From Lithospermum erythrorhizon (Eukaryota; Streptophyta; Magnoliopsida; Boraginales; Boraginaceae): a stretch of DNA of 64,000 nt. A program made the position numbers and the translations under genes. Shown in pieces: positions 1 to 10,791 of the stretch. Where the stretch lies: the NCBI GenBank assembly GCA_019722365.1, contig JADFUC010001018.1, positions 1-64,000 of the forward strand, given 5' to 3'. Every line of letters starts with the position of its first letter. Position 1 is the stretch's first letter. The notes under the pieces are model-generated. The model did no database searches, was not told where the DNA came from, and saw nothing but the letters and a program-made list of their open reading frames with translations.

Positions 1-1307
1 ATCATTGTACTTCGTTTCGTTACGTATTGCTATCGACATAGTCTCACATGTACTAAACAAGATTTGATCCTTGTTACACTTAACTAGTGGGGTAACTGTA
101 AGTGGATATTTGAGAAGAAATTGGACCTAGATGGTAATGTCCACAAATTCAAGGCAAGGCTTATGACAAAAGGCTTAAACCTCATTTTGCCCATAGCTAT
201 GTATAACTATATCAGGATAATCTTAGACATAGCTGATTCCATGGTTGAAAGACCGAGCACATGGATGTACTGAGTACTTGTAAGTAGCTTTTTGGTTAAG
301 GACGTGATTATAATCATTGTCTTCCAACTTTACTTGTCTTAAATGACCTAAGAGTTTTATGAAATCTTATAGGATCCACCTGTGGATTTAAGGGAGCATT
401 TCGGATTTGATATCTTCTGTGATTGAATCAATGTTTGATTTCACTGGATCAAAGAACAAATTGAATGATGCAAGGTTCAGTGGGAGCTAGTTCATTTACC
501 TTTTGAAATAAGTTAAGTAATTAATTGAACAAGGTAATTCTTGTTTTACAATCTCATTCTTAACTACATTATATGGATGTGTAATTCATTCATATAGTCA
601 TTTATTGTTTCACGTTTGGAATAATAAATCCCAAGACAAGTCTAGAGTTTCTAAAGAGGCAACCTGTGAGTGTTGACAAGAGAACCTCTTCAAGTCTAGA
701 AACGTAAGAGAGCCAATTTTTTTCTAGTCAGATGCTGATGGTTTTAGGGCAACTAGCATTTGATGAACAACATAGTGATTGATTGATGATCGATTTTCAT
801 GGATCATGAGAGCTTGTAAGTCTAATCAATCTTATGGGCTATCGGTTGTATAATTGAGGCGGTTGACTCTTGTAAAATCCACGAGAAGATATGCTATATA
901 CATATAACATGAATTTTGCTTAGAGAACCGTTGAAGTCTAGCGGTGCCCAGACTGCGTATATAACTACCTATGTTATATGAGTTTTGTGTTTGACTATGT
1001 CAGCTTGTCTGCATAACGAAATTATCTTGACATATGTTGGAGCATATTTAACGGCTATAACGATAGATATTTGATATATTATGAGAATTTATCAACCTTA
1101 ATATGCCAACCTTAATATACAAAGTGGAATCTCACGCATACTCTCGAAGTCATATTGTTACTTGCATCGATGTTGCCGGTTTATCAGTAGTTCGTAGATT
1201 CGAGGTAAAAGAAAGTCATGGATGTTTCGCGTACATAACATGGATTGTCTGACTAGAGATCGCGAGACAAAATAATTATAAAGTAATCGTCCAAAGGCAA
1301 GTGTCAT
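1..1307 (+). mobile_element. Decayed Ty1-copia internal region with a reverse-transcriptase patch
   Basis: Around 94-177 the plus strand reads NCKWIFEKKLDLDGN and then HKFKARLMTKG, which is the N-terminal reverse-transcriptase block of Ty1-copia polyproteins (family pattern: CKW-F-K-K, then DG---KFKARLV-KG). A second patch near 189-240 reads PIAMYNYIRIILDIA, matching the following SPVA---SIRIILA block, but the residues between the two patches are deleted. Downstream to about 1307 I see no open frame; this is presumably the eroded RT/RNase H half. The element is cut by the window edge. It is dead: frames are broken and no domain is complete. Family assignment is by motif recognition only. Confidence 0.6.
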
Positions 1308-2135
1308 TGTTGGAAATCAATAGTTATTGGTTTAATTAATTATGTCTGTTAAGACAATTATTGTAACAATTCATTTTCTAGTTTAGTTAAATGTGATTAA
1401 ATAAACAGAATGTTCAATTATAGTAATTGTAATTACTATTTGGTTTCTGAATATCACCGGGGTTATGTCAGTTGCTAGATCCCATGCATAACCGTTATAA
1501 TAATATTAATGGTCTATTTATATTATTATCACAGTATATTATCTAGAGCCTAGAAAAATCGCGCCACGTACATTGACGTTGAGTTATATTTCATGTATGA
1601 AATAAAACTGCGCTTGCTAAATTAGGAAGTTGATTGTAATCAACGAGTTTACTAATTAAAACATCAAGTTACACGTGTAATTTGATATTGGATGAGCTTG
1701 GTTTAATTGGTTTGTTAAGATTAATTAAACAAGTCGGTTTAGTTAATGAGTTGGTATATAGGGCTTTCATGAAAAAAGAACATATGAAATTTTCACACAA
1801 AAACCTAGCCCTGAAAACAAAATTTTCGGGCCCTGCTCCTCCATGAGATGGCCGGGTGATAAGTGCAATAACGTGTTTGCTTTAATTTCCTCGTAATTAA
1901 ATACATAGTTCTAGCCAACTCAAGTGTGGGATTCAACCCCTCTTGGTATGGACTTGCAAGAGGTACTACTGCTTGTAGTGCTTGGAGATTTTGATTGATG
2001 TTCTAGGCTTCGGAAAAAAATTCCCACGAGGCTTCAGTATCGGCTGTAAGTGTTCCGATATATTTATCTCTGAAATATATAATTTAATGCGATTATGTTT
2101 ATATGTTTATTTGAATTTTGTTTAAGTTATGCATA
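1308..2135 (+). mobile_element. Probable 3' LTR of the copia remnant
   Basis: A TGTTGG start at 1308 follows a purine-leaning stretch (aaggcaagtgtcat) that resembles an eroded copia polypurine tract. The following ~0.8 kb has LTR-like character: no ORF, a leader-like stretch near 1790-1830 with 'cctagccctgaaaac', and then a GC-richer block. The right end is not defined by a clear CCAACA; it must lie before about 2143, where sequence homologous to the proteasome upstream repeat begins. Start is moderately supported, end is a guess. Confidence 0.4.
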
Positions 2136-2142
2136 TAATTTT

Positions 2143-3110
2143 CATACGCCCCTTGAGCACGGCAATTTTCAACTTGCTAAAAAGAAAACCTCCCACCATT
2201 TAACAACTTTCCCGAAAACAACCCAGCAAATCCCACGAGCCACTCCCGACCGTTTGATAGAATTCCCAAAAATCTTATGACGATGCGACACGAGCGTAAC
2301 CAGGGTCACCGTGGTCGACTATTCGAGTAATTCGATCACCGTAATTTAAAAAATCAAACATGTGTCATGATATTATTATTATTATTATTATTATTATTGA
2401 AGTCTAACAGAGAGTGTCACGTAACTTTTGACAATTAGATCTTTCTTATTGACATAATACCATCCTACATATCATACCAAAAAAAAACCAGGGCATGAAA
2501 TGGCTTCTCAATTAATGATTTTTGTAGTAGAACTGTATAATTACGAACTTTATATATGTTTTCGCTCTCTGGACTATTATAAAACATTTTACATATAAGT
2601 CTAATGTTCAATTTTATGATTCCATCATGTACTCTATAGAGATTATTCAAACGCATTCGCGTTTAATTCAATCAAGAGAAAACTTGGGTGTTAAATTATC
2701 ATGTAAAGCAAACCTTAGGCGGAGAGATTCAAACATGTTATAAGAAAACATTTTAGCATGAATAAGTCTTTCCCCTTTGACATAATGAAAACGTTTATTT
2801 GATCTTGATCTATTACTACTTTCATCCCACAAATATTATTCAACTTTATATTAAGATAAATAATTTTTTGATTTTGAACCTTAGTATTTTTACTAATGTT
2901 GTATAACAATGTATCAAATGTTGGTAATTTGATCATTTTGATTCAAATAAAATTTATGTACAAATAAAGATACAAATTTGTAGATTTGGCATTCAAAAAT
3001 CAAACAGAACGATCAATAGTAGTAACCGGTCTAAACAAAAAAAATTGTTTTAGCAAACTTTCATTGCGTGAGACCATCTATTCCATTTTTTTCTCATTGG
3101 CTCGACATGA
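2143..3110 (+). repeat. Tandem proteasome 5'-region duplication, copy 1
   Basis: Sequence from about 2143 matches the 5' leader, first exon and first intron start of the proteasome gene (copy 3 at ~6165-6450) and also copy 2 at ~4020-5030. Shared landmarks are ttttcaacttgct, the CCCTCC..CATTTAACA block, GTAACCAGGGTCACCG..GGTCGACTATTC (a decayed [13 protein letters not shown] coding stretch), the ATT microsatellite, and GAAGTCTAACAGAGAGTGTC. The ATG and much of the exon are destroyed here. From ~2440 to 3110 it continues colinearly with copy 2 (for example gggcatgaaat, acttgggtgttaaattatca, agtagtaaccggtctaaac). It is non-coding now. Confidence 0.75.
2370..2398. repeat. (ATT)n microsatellite in duplication copy 1
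   Basis: About nine ATT/TAT triplets in the position equivalent to intron 1 of the proteasome gene. The same microsatellite occurs in copy 2 (4270-4306) and copy 3 (about 6370-6390), with different lengths, which supports common origin of the three copies. Confidence 0.85.
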
Positions 3111-4019
3111 CATCATATGTCAAATTTTAAATAAAATTTGATGTGATAAAGTTCATCTTTTTAAGGAACATGTTGTACATGGTGTAAATGACATTGATAT
3201 TTATGTGACATACACGGGTTTGAGACAGAGAGTGAGGGTTTTCACTGGTGAAGAAGACGATGGCGTGATTTTGAGGATCTGTCCTAAAATTGTTGTGTGG
3301 ATTACATTATCCATGTCAGTTTTGAGTTTATTTCACGGAATTTTTATTATAATGAAGGAAATGGACGGAAGTAGTCGAGTAAGTCATTTTATGAACTTGA
3401 GTGATCTATTTGGATCGAAAGTGACTATGACTGATAGAAATGATACATAAATGAAACGTTAGTGATGTCATGTGCCATTTGCCCTGTTATAATCAAGATG
3501 TGTAATGTGTTGAATACCGATAGTAAATTTGGGCTTTATTAAGCGAGCCCAATTTTACTTCAAAGCCACTTACTCCCACTTTTACTTCAAAACTCATTTA
3601 CTTTCTTTATATCTATCATCTATGTATCACTGCACTATCCAACACTCCTCATGTCCGGCTGTCCTCAATGTCGGACTGGTAACAGTTTAACAGACCGGAT
3701 AATTCTGTATCGGCTCGATACTTGATCCGAAAATCGCTCGATTACTCGTTCGACTAATTATCGAATTGGATTCAGGTTAATAATACTCAATACCATAAAC
3801 AATAGTATAATTACACTATTTCATAAGCTATCTATCCAATCGAGTTATCCGCTACCTGCTTGAATCCGACTCCACTACCTCCATGTTGGTCTACACTATT
3901 TCCACACCAAACATTAATACCGGCTATGTACTAGCTCCGAAAAACATACTAAATCGATTGATTATCAAGTTTGACTCGGAATAGAAAATATTGCTCGATA
4001 TCCGAAACAAACAATTACT
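3111..4019. other. Intergenic spacer between duplication copies 1 and 2
   Basis: No gene recognised. An 81-codon ORF at 3205-3450 has no recognisable domain. The stretch 3640-3800 is rich in TCGA-type words (tcggctcgat, cgctcgattactcg), a composition shared with 16140-16260, 18990-19250, 27180-27640 and 41670-41940. Confidence 0.5.
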
Positions 4020-4275
4020 CCCATTCCACCCCCTCAAACTTTGACAATTTTCAACTTGCTGAAAAAGAAAACCCTCCTACATTTAACACTCCCCCCAAAG
4101 AGCAATTCAACAAATCCCCCAACCAAACCCTCCCCAAAATGACACCGTTTCAGTAAATTCCCGAAAAAATTTTGCAACCAGATGATACTGACGTAACCAC
4201 ATGGTCACCGGCGGGTCGACTATTCCTGTGTAATTCTGACTCGTAATTTAAAATAAAGCACGTGTCATGATATTA

Positions 4276-4306
<31 letters not shown>

Positions 4307-5030
4307 CTAAATAATGATCTTACTATCGACATGATACCATCATAGTGATCCAACCCAAACAAAAATCAGGGCATGAAATATCTTCTCAAATAATGATTTT
4401 TGCAGTAAAATTGTATAATTACGAACTATATATATGATTTTGCTCTCTAGATGATTATAAAACATTTTACATATAAGTCTAATGTTCACTTTTATGATTC
4501 CATTATGTACTTGTTAGAGATTATTCAAACGCATTCGAAGTTTAATTCAACGAGGAGAAAACTTGGGTGTTAAATTATCATGTAAGCATACCTAAGGCGG
4601 AGATGTTCAAACATGTTATGAGAAAATATTTTAGCATGAATAAGTCTCTCACCTTTGACATAAGGAGAATCTTTATTTGATCTGATCTATTACTACTTTC
4701 ATCCCACAAATATTATTGAACTTTATGTTAAGATAAATGATTTTTTAATTTTGAACCTTAGTATTTTTACTTATGTTGTATAAAATATATCAAATGTTGA
4801 TAACTTGATAATTTTGATTCAAATGAAAGTTATGTACAAATAAAGATACAAATTTGTAGATTTGACATTCAAAACTCAAACTGAACGATCAATAGTAGTA
4901 ACCGGTCTAAACAAAAAATTGTTTTACCAAACTTTCAATGCGTGAGACCACCTATTCCATTTTTATCTCATTGGCTCGACACAACATCATATGTTAAATA
5001 AAAATTGATATGATAAAATTCATCTTTTTA
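4020..5030 (+). repeat. Tandem proteasome 5'-region duplication, copy 2 with pseudo-exon 1
   Basis: This copy keeps a clear relic of proteasome exon 1. Near 4170-4232 the DNA reads attttgcaaccagatgatac and then tgacgtaaccacatggtcac, encoding [16 protein letters not shown], but the ATG is changed to ATT and the 3' end reads TTCCTGTGTAA rather than TTCCAGGTAA, so the splice donor context is lost. An ATT microsatellite follows at 4270-4306. The downstream ~700 bp is colinear with copy 1. The copy therefore includes leader, exon 1, part of intron 1 and unrelated flanking DNA. Confidence 0.8.
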
Positions 5031-5074
5031 AGGAATTATCAATGTGTACTCATCAAACATCATATGTCAAATTT

Positions 5075-5290
5075 TACAATACTAAATATTAGTTAATCAA
5101 ATGTTTCATTATTAATGTGTACCATATTTTTATCCTTTATATAAAAAGTAAAAATTATCTCATTTTCTCCCAAAACTAATTTAAAACTCTCATACTCCCT
5201 CAAACTTCTCAATAAATGTAAACCTCATATTTCAATTCGATACTTTCTCCAATAATGAAACATTTGATTAATCTAATATTTAGTATTGTA
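5075..5290. mobile_element. MITE-like element with ~39-bp terminal inverted repeats
   Basis: 5075-5113 (tacaatactaaatattag then ttaatcaaatgtttcattatt) is the near-perfect reverse complement of 5251-5290; the only clear difference is one extra base. The enclosed ~140 bp is AT-rich and has no ORF. The whole is 216 bp, the size and structure of a miniature inverted-repeat transposable element or a hairpin-forming repeat. Direct repeats of gtactcatcaaac lie just outside on both sides (5046-5058 and 5307-5319). A superfamily cannot be assigned because no short target duplication is obvious. Confidence 0.65.
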
Positions 5291-6160
5291 TGTTGACCAA
5301 TGTTAGTACTCATCAAACACAGTAATAACTACGGATTAATATTTAGTACTTTTTCCTATATAGATTCAAAATATCAATAATCGTACTTCTCAAATCGATC
5401 ATTGTATGTTGCTGGGAGATCAACAATAGTCCATGTTTGGTTGATTCGAATAATGCAAAAGCCAAACCCCTCAAACCAAGTGTCCTACGCTACCCATTGC
5501 CCCGATTCATTAACGCAGGGTATTAAATCGCGGACGTGCCTCAATTGGACGCGGGGATCTGAGTTTCCCCTTTTAAACCACTTCACACGAGATTGCCATC
5601 ATACGACTAAAACCATACCGCACGTAAGAGGCTTGAAAATACATTTGCATTTCAAGATTCAAGCCTATTTTACTATTGAGCTATGCCCCCTGGGGCTCGA
5701 CTAAATGTTCGTTGTCTATTTTTTTGAATAACTTAATTCAATTCATAGCAAAATACTATCTCCATCTCTAAATTAGTATCCAATTTTAATTGTTGATTAT
5801 TGATTTATTGAAGTTGAATAAAATCACATAAAAATTAGAGCTTATGTAGAGAAATGATGAGATAAAATCTTTCAAGAGATATCAAATCTATTAACACAAC
5901 TATTTATATGAAATGGTATAATTGTACATTAACCTAATTTCGTGGTCTGGGCGGTTATACACACACCTAAATAGTTCGTGGTTGGAAGTAAATGATCATT
6001 TTGCCCCCTTATTCAGCTGGCGTGAGCTTACGCAAATTACGCCAAGTGCAAAAATAGCTTATTTCAAAGCCGCTAAAAACACTATTTCGTGTATTTGGTG
6101 AGTTTATTTCTTGTGAAATTATTTCAAAATTTAATCAAAATTAATGAAGTGTGAAAAATC
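5291..6160. other. Intergenic; upstream of the proteasome gene
   Basis: No gene recognised. A 100-codon ORF at 5402-5704 lies in a GC-richer block and has no recognisable domain, so I do not call it. The segment 5930-6160 just upstream of the functional leader should contain the PAF promoter; I do not see an unambiguous TATA box at a convincing distance. Confidence 0.4.
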
Positions 6161-6261
6161 CCATTTTACACCCCTCAAACTTTCACACAACTTGCTCCAG
6201 AAGAAAACCCTCCCCTACATTTAACACTCCCCCAATTTCGCAACCCACCAAATTCTCAAAA

Positions 6262-8902
6262 ATGTTTCGCAACCAGTACGACACTGACGTAACCACATGG
6301 TCACCGGCGGGTCGACTGTTCCAGGTAATCCCCCATCCTCGTAATTTAAAAAATAAAACACGTGTCATGATATTATTATTATTATTATTATCGAAGTCTA
6401 ACAGAGAGTGTCGCATAAAGTGTAACGATCATTTATTTTATCGGTGTTCCAGGTGGAGTACGCGATGGAGGCAGTGAAGCAAGGGTCGGCGGCAATAGGG
6501 CTGAGATCCAAAACCCACGTGGTTTTGGGGTCTGTTAATAAAGCTAACTCTGAGTTATCTTCTCATCAAAAGAAGATCTTTAAGGTTAATACCTTAATTT
6601 TTTAATTAATTATTTCATATATTTAGTTTGAACTCGAATATTTATATGTGTTTATATTTATATAATATTAAGTGTGATTTTCTAATCTAATTTTTAGTTT
6701 TTAACTCATCAAATTAACCTCTTTTTTGTGATCTTGTTAAACTTTTATTTATATCAAATGATAGTATTTTTATTGAACTTTACTATTAATATGGTATTTT
6801 TTATTTTAAGTGGGAGTTAGGTGGGTCAATTCGGGCTATAAAGTTTGTTAATTTTGATAATTGATAATACAACTTGACGATCTTAATCGGAGGCAATGAA
6901 TATTAATTATTCGAAAATTATTTCTCTTGATGCTACCTTTTTGTATGGTTTAATTATTAGTTTGGTGTTGATTTATTTGGTCCACTACATAGGTTGATGA
7001 TCATATTGGTGTTGCTATTGCTGGACTCACTGCTGATGGACGTGTGCTTTCGCGGTATATGCGATCCGAGTGTACACTGGCGAGTATTCTATGCGCCAGT
7101 CTCCCTGTTGGTCGCCTTGTTGTTCAGCTCGCTGATAAGGCTCAGGTGAGTACCTTAGATTCTGATTGCTACTTCTATCCCAAAATGATTCTCCAGTGTC
7201 CAAGGGTTGAATAATTATGCCCCATTTCAAAAAGATTGTCTAGTTTTTAATTTTGATGGTTGAACTTTAAATTTCTGGACTCAAATATATTTGAGTATGT
7301 TGTATAATATGTGGTGAAATTATATCAAAAGATGGTATCTTTAACTTATTTTACTATCAACGTGATACTTTTTATGCAAATTAAAGTTATCAAACTAGAC
7401 CATCTTTTGGACCGAGGTAGTACATTTTTACTTACGTTGATTGAAAAGTATTTGTGAATGCTGATTTTGGAAATGGAATAGACTTTCATTGTCGGGACTT
7501 TATTGGATAGGGTTGAAGTGTTAGAGCTAAGATGTGTTTCTCAAATTTTGAGTGTCTTTAATTGCTAAGAAGTGTTTCTCAAATTTTGAGTGTCTTTAAT
7601 TGCTAAGAAGTGTTTCTCAAATGAATCTATTTCTATTTCTGATTATCACTGCTTTTCAGTTGGTTGGACTTGACCTAGTAATGTAGTAATTTCTGGAGAT
7701 GAGTTTTTCAAATTCATTAATTCTAATGTTTGTCGTAAGATCTTTGAGTAAAAAAATTAAGTATTGAACCACTTGTATTATTAGTAGCAACTTATTCCAG
7801 GCTGCATCAACATGTGATGGGTTACTACACTATTATGTCTCCAACCTTCTTAATGATATCCTGGGAACCCAGAGTTCTTATTGTGATTCTGCAGGATTTT
7901 CGCCATTAGTTGTTCCAGATACACTAACATTGACATGCCTCAATGCTTTGTTCCAGATATTGTATTTATTTGTGTTCATCTCATTCCTTCCGTGTTTGTG
8001 AGTGGAGGATTATTGGGAGGATTTATTTGAGAATTGAGATGGTGATAATGGCTGTGCTTGTTTAACATTGCTGAATTGTATTGGTTTGTGTTATTGATCA
8101 TTGATAACTCTAGTTGAAGTAGTCTGTGATGTGTGTTCGATTACACCGTCATTTATAAATTTAGGGTTCTAGCAAACTTTAATTGCATGGTTGCACTGAA
8201 TGTAGGTACTTATAGAACTGGGAGTGCTTTAGTTAAGAAGTAAAATATGATATACCCTCAGGGTGGAAGTTTCAGTATTGTCACTCATGATGGAAAAAGT
8301 ACAGACCTGCTAGCTTCTTGCATACCTTGTATTGAGTGTCAATCTTTTGGTGTTATATGGCACATTGCTAGTTCTTCTCTTGCTGCTCATCATTGGTTAA
8401 CATTCTTATTACTTGCCTATTGTAGGTTTGCACACAGCGGTCCTGGAAACGGCCATATGGTGTTGGTCTGTTAGTTGGTGGGTTGGATGAATCCGGAGCT
8501 CACCTCTACTACAACTGCCCAAGTGGTAATTATTTTGAGTATCAAGCTTTTGCTATGGGATCAAGATCCCAGGCCGCAAAAACATACTTGGAACGCAAGT
8601 ATGAAACATTCATGGACTCAACCCGGGAAAATCTGCTTAAGGATGCTCTTTTTGCCTTAAGGGAAACCTTACAAGGGGAGAAGTTGACAAGTTCTACCTG
8701 CACACTGGCTATTTTAGGTGTAGGAGAGGCATTCCATGTCCTAGATCAACAAACAGTTCAAGGGATGATTAATGAATTTGAACTAGCTGGAGAAGATGTC
8801 CCAACAGCCGAAGAAGGTGACCAAGCTGGTGGTGTTGAAGAAGGTGCAGCTGTTGAGCAGGGAGCACCACTGGACCAGGATGTGACTCCAATGGACCTAT
8901 GA
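6262..8902 (+). CDS. PAF1: 20S proteasome subunit alpha type-1 (alpha-6 in systematic naming)
   Basis: Structural, non-catalytic subunit of the outer alpha ring of the 20S proteasome in cytosol and nucleus; alpha rings gate substrate entry. Four exons: 6262-6324, 6453-6584, 6993-7145 and 8426-8902, all with GT..AG introns and intact phase, giving about 274 aa (Arabidopsis PAF proteins are about 278). The start [31 protein letters not shown] is the classic alpha-subunit N-terminal signature. Further landmarks are [48 protein letters not shown] and the acidic tail ending DQDVTPMDL. Oddity: residues after RSEC in exon 3 (7074-7100) read TLASILCAS where the family has INYSFTYESP, consistent with compensating indels. 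Exon 1 and its leader are triplicated upstream. Gene may be functional, but that patch leaves doubt. PAF1 and PAF2 paralogues cannot be told apart here. Confidence 0.92.
7534..7622. repeat. 38-bp tandem repeat, 2.3 copies, in PAF intron 3
   Basis: The unit beginning gtgtttctcaaattttgag repeats exactly at 7534, 7572 and 7610 (period 38), with the last copy partial. It lies in the long third intron of the proteasome gene, far from the splice sites. Confidence 0.9.
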
Positions 8903-9849
8903 TTGTCCGACAGATGTATGCCATAGCCGCCTCTTGTTCAGGAACGATGGAATTTCTTTGTGATTCTAGAATGATGTATTGGGATGTCATTTCGTGGTTG
9001 AACAATTACTTTCTTATGAGTCTTCTGCATGAATTTGGTGAACACTTGAAACATCTCCTTTTTCTGAACACTGTTTTACTTTGTATTTGAACTTAGCAAA
9101 AGAATTCCATTATCGGTCCAAATATAAGCTTGCCTCTTGTTGCTTTCGTCGCATGATCATCATTCCCACTCCCCCACCCAACTTATGATTGCTCACCACA
9201 CAAGGTAGCAAAAATGGGAAAAGTCTCAAGGCAGGTTGGAGAATGCATACTATTTACATATTCTAATTTAAGCATCCTCTTTACTTCACTTACATGATTG
9301 TTGCTAAGTACTTGTTCTATTTAAATAGTATTTTGTGATTTTCCTGTTGAGCAATAGCAAATGCTAGGATGTTTAAGAATTGACGTTGAGATTAGATTTT
9401 ATCACTTCAGACGCGATTTTTTGCTTCTCCTCAAAGAGAAAAATAAGAAACAAATTGGCATAAAATTACAGATACCACTTCAATCATTAGAAAATTTCAG
9501 GTCTTCCGTCTTCATAGGATAGAGTGCACAGGAGATTTACTCCACAAATGTACTCAGTTCAACACCCAAAGTACAATAAAATAGATGTAATTGTACAATA
9601 TAGGAAACACTAGTCCCTAAATTGTCTCTCTTCCAATTTGAGAAACGGAACATCCGAAAGACCAAGAAGTAAAAAGTCTGAATTGTAGGAAGCATGCCTC
9701 ATACAAGTAACATGAGACGAGCAGTCTTGCATAATTCCAGAAAGAGCAGGACCTGGTTTCATTGATTTCTTGGATCCAGATTCAACTAGTTATGAAGACT
9801 TATAAAAGTCAAATAAAATGGAACTCTTGTAGAACTAGAGAAATTCTGT
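8903..9849. other. 3' UTR and intergenic spacer after PAF
   Basis: The first few hundred bases are presumably the PAF 3' UTR; several AATAAA-like words are absent until further downstream (aataaa-type words near 9580). No further gene is seen. From about 9770 the minus strand enters the 3' UTR-like relic of the gamma-CA pseudogene. Confidence 0.4.
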
Positions 9850-10791
9850 TCAAGTAGCTTTTGAAGCTTTGTCTGGTAGAATGTTATCAGGAAGAACAAG
9901 CTCTGGAGGAGTCTTCAAACAATACCTGGGCTCATGAATCATAGTCCTCAATGCGATGAGAAAACTTCTTTCGTAGAACCTTCTCGAGTTCTATTTCATC
10001 GAAGGATTTGGGATTTTCTGCAGCATGGACTTGAGCCAGATTAGTGTAATTGGCAGCGGATTGGGCAATGAAGGCCACCTCTTCATCTGTAAGCTTCCTA
10101 AGAAACTTGGCTGGATTACCACCCCATACCTGTCACATAAATGATAAACCTCGGTCAAAAGATAATTATTCATGCCAGCATAGTTGGAACGCTAAATTTC
10201 TGTAATCATGTTTGTGGTTCTTCTAAAGTAAAAGGCATATCTTTTGATTATCATCAAACAGGGCATTATACTTCGTTTCACAAGTATGGTCACATGTGCC
10301 AAAAGAAGGATTCGATTTTGGTAAACATAAACTATGGCTGAGAGAGCAGAATTCATTTTGTCTGAAATCAAGCAATAAAAATTAGTCCTCCAAATCACTA
10401 GTTAAGTGGTAGTGGCACGGCATACCAGGTATCTTAGTGTTCTGCCTCACAAGGGCTCCAGCAGCAACCATAGCATGCTTCTCAACAACCACACCGTCAA
10501 GGAGAGTGGCTCCCATGCCAACAAAGGCCTCATCCTCGACAGTACATCCATGTAATATAGCACTATGACCTGTTTACTCAGAATATAAGTTACCCGACCC
10601 TAATGCCCGTTGAAGCATTTATAATGAAAGGTGACATTGATCCATGCAAAATTGTTTACATATACTCACCAGCAGTAACATTGTCGCCAATGATGGTAGG
10701 ACTTTACCACTCAGATTCAACTTTGCCACATGAACAAGAGCGTTATCCTGGATATTGGTTCCAGATCCTACGCTGATCCTATTCACGTCAC
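9850..10791 (-). pseudogene. Gamma-type carbonic anhydrase (mitochondrial complex I) pseudogene, 5'-truncated
   Basis: Three exon remnants on the minus strand, 10670-10791, 10426-10569 and 9850-10129, match plant gamma-CA1/2, a left-handed beta-helix subunit of the carbonic-anhydrase domain of mitochondrial complex I. Recognisable blocks: GDVNRISVGSGTNIQDNALV, GHSAILHGCTVEDEAFVGMG, LDGVVVEKHAMVAAGALV, VWGGNPAKFLRKLTDEE, NLAQVHAAENPKSFDEIE. Introns and splice sites persist, so it is not a processed copy. Damage: about 4 nt lost before the IIGDNVT block (near 10685-10695), the SGE codons lost at the second junction, and a premature TGA after EDYDS (near 9932) with further small indels before PPELVLPDN. 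The N-terminal exons (MGTLGRAIYTVG..VFVAPSA region) are not seen anywhere upstream to 15.7 kb. A functional paralogue must exist elsewhere. Confidence 0.88.

Noticed and set aside
5402..5704. 100-codon ORF in a GC-richer block
   Set aside because: No recognisable domain, no splice or leader context, and composition not like the genuine exons nearby; likely chance or transposon-derived.
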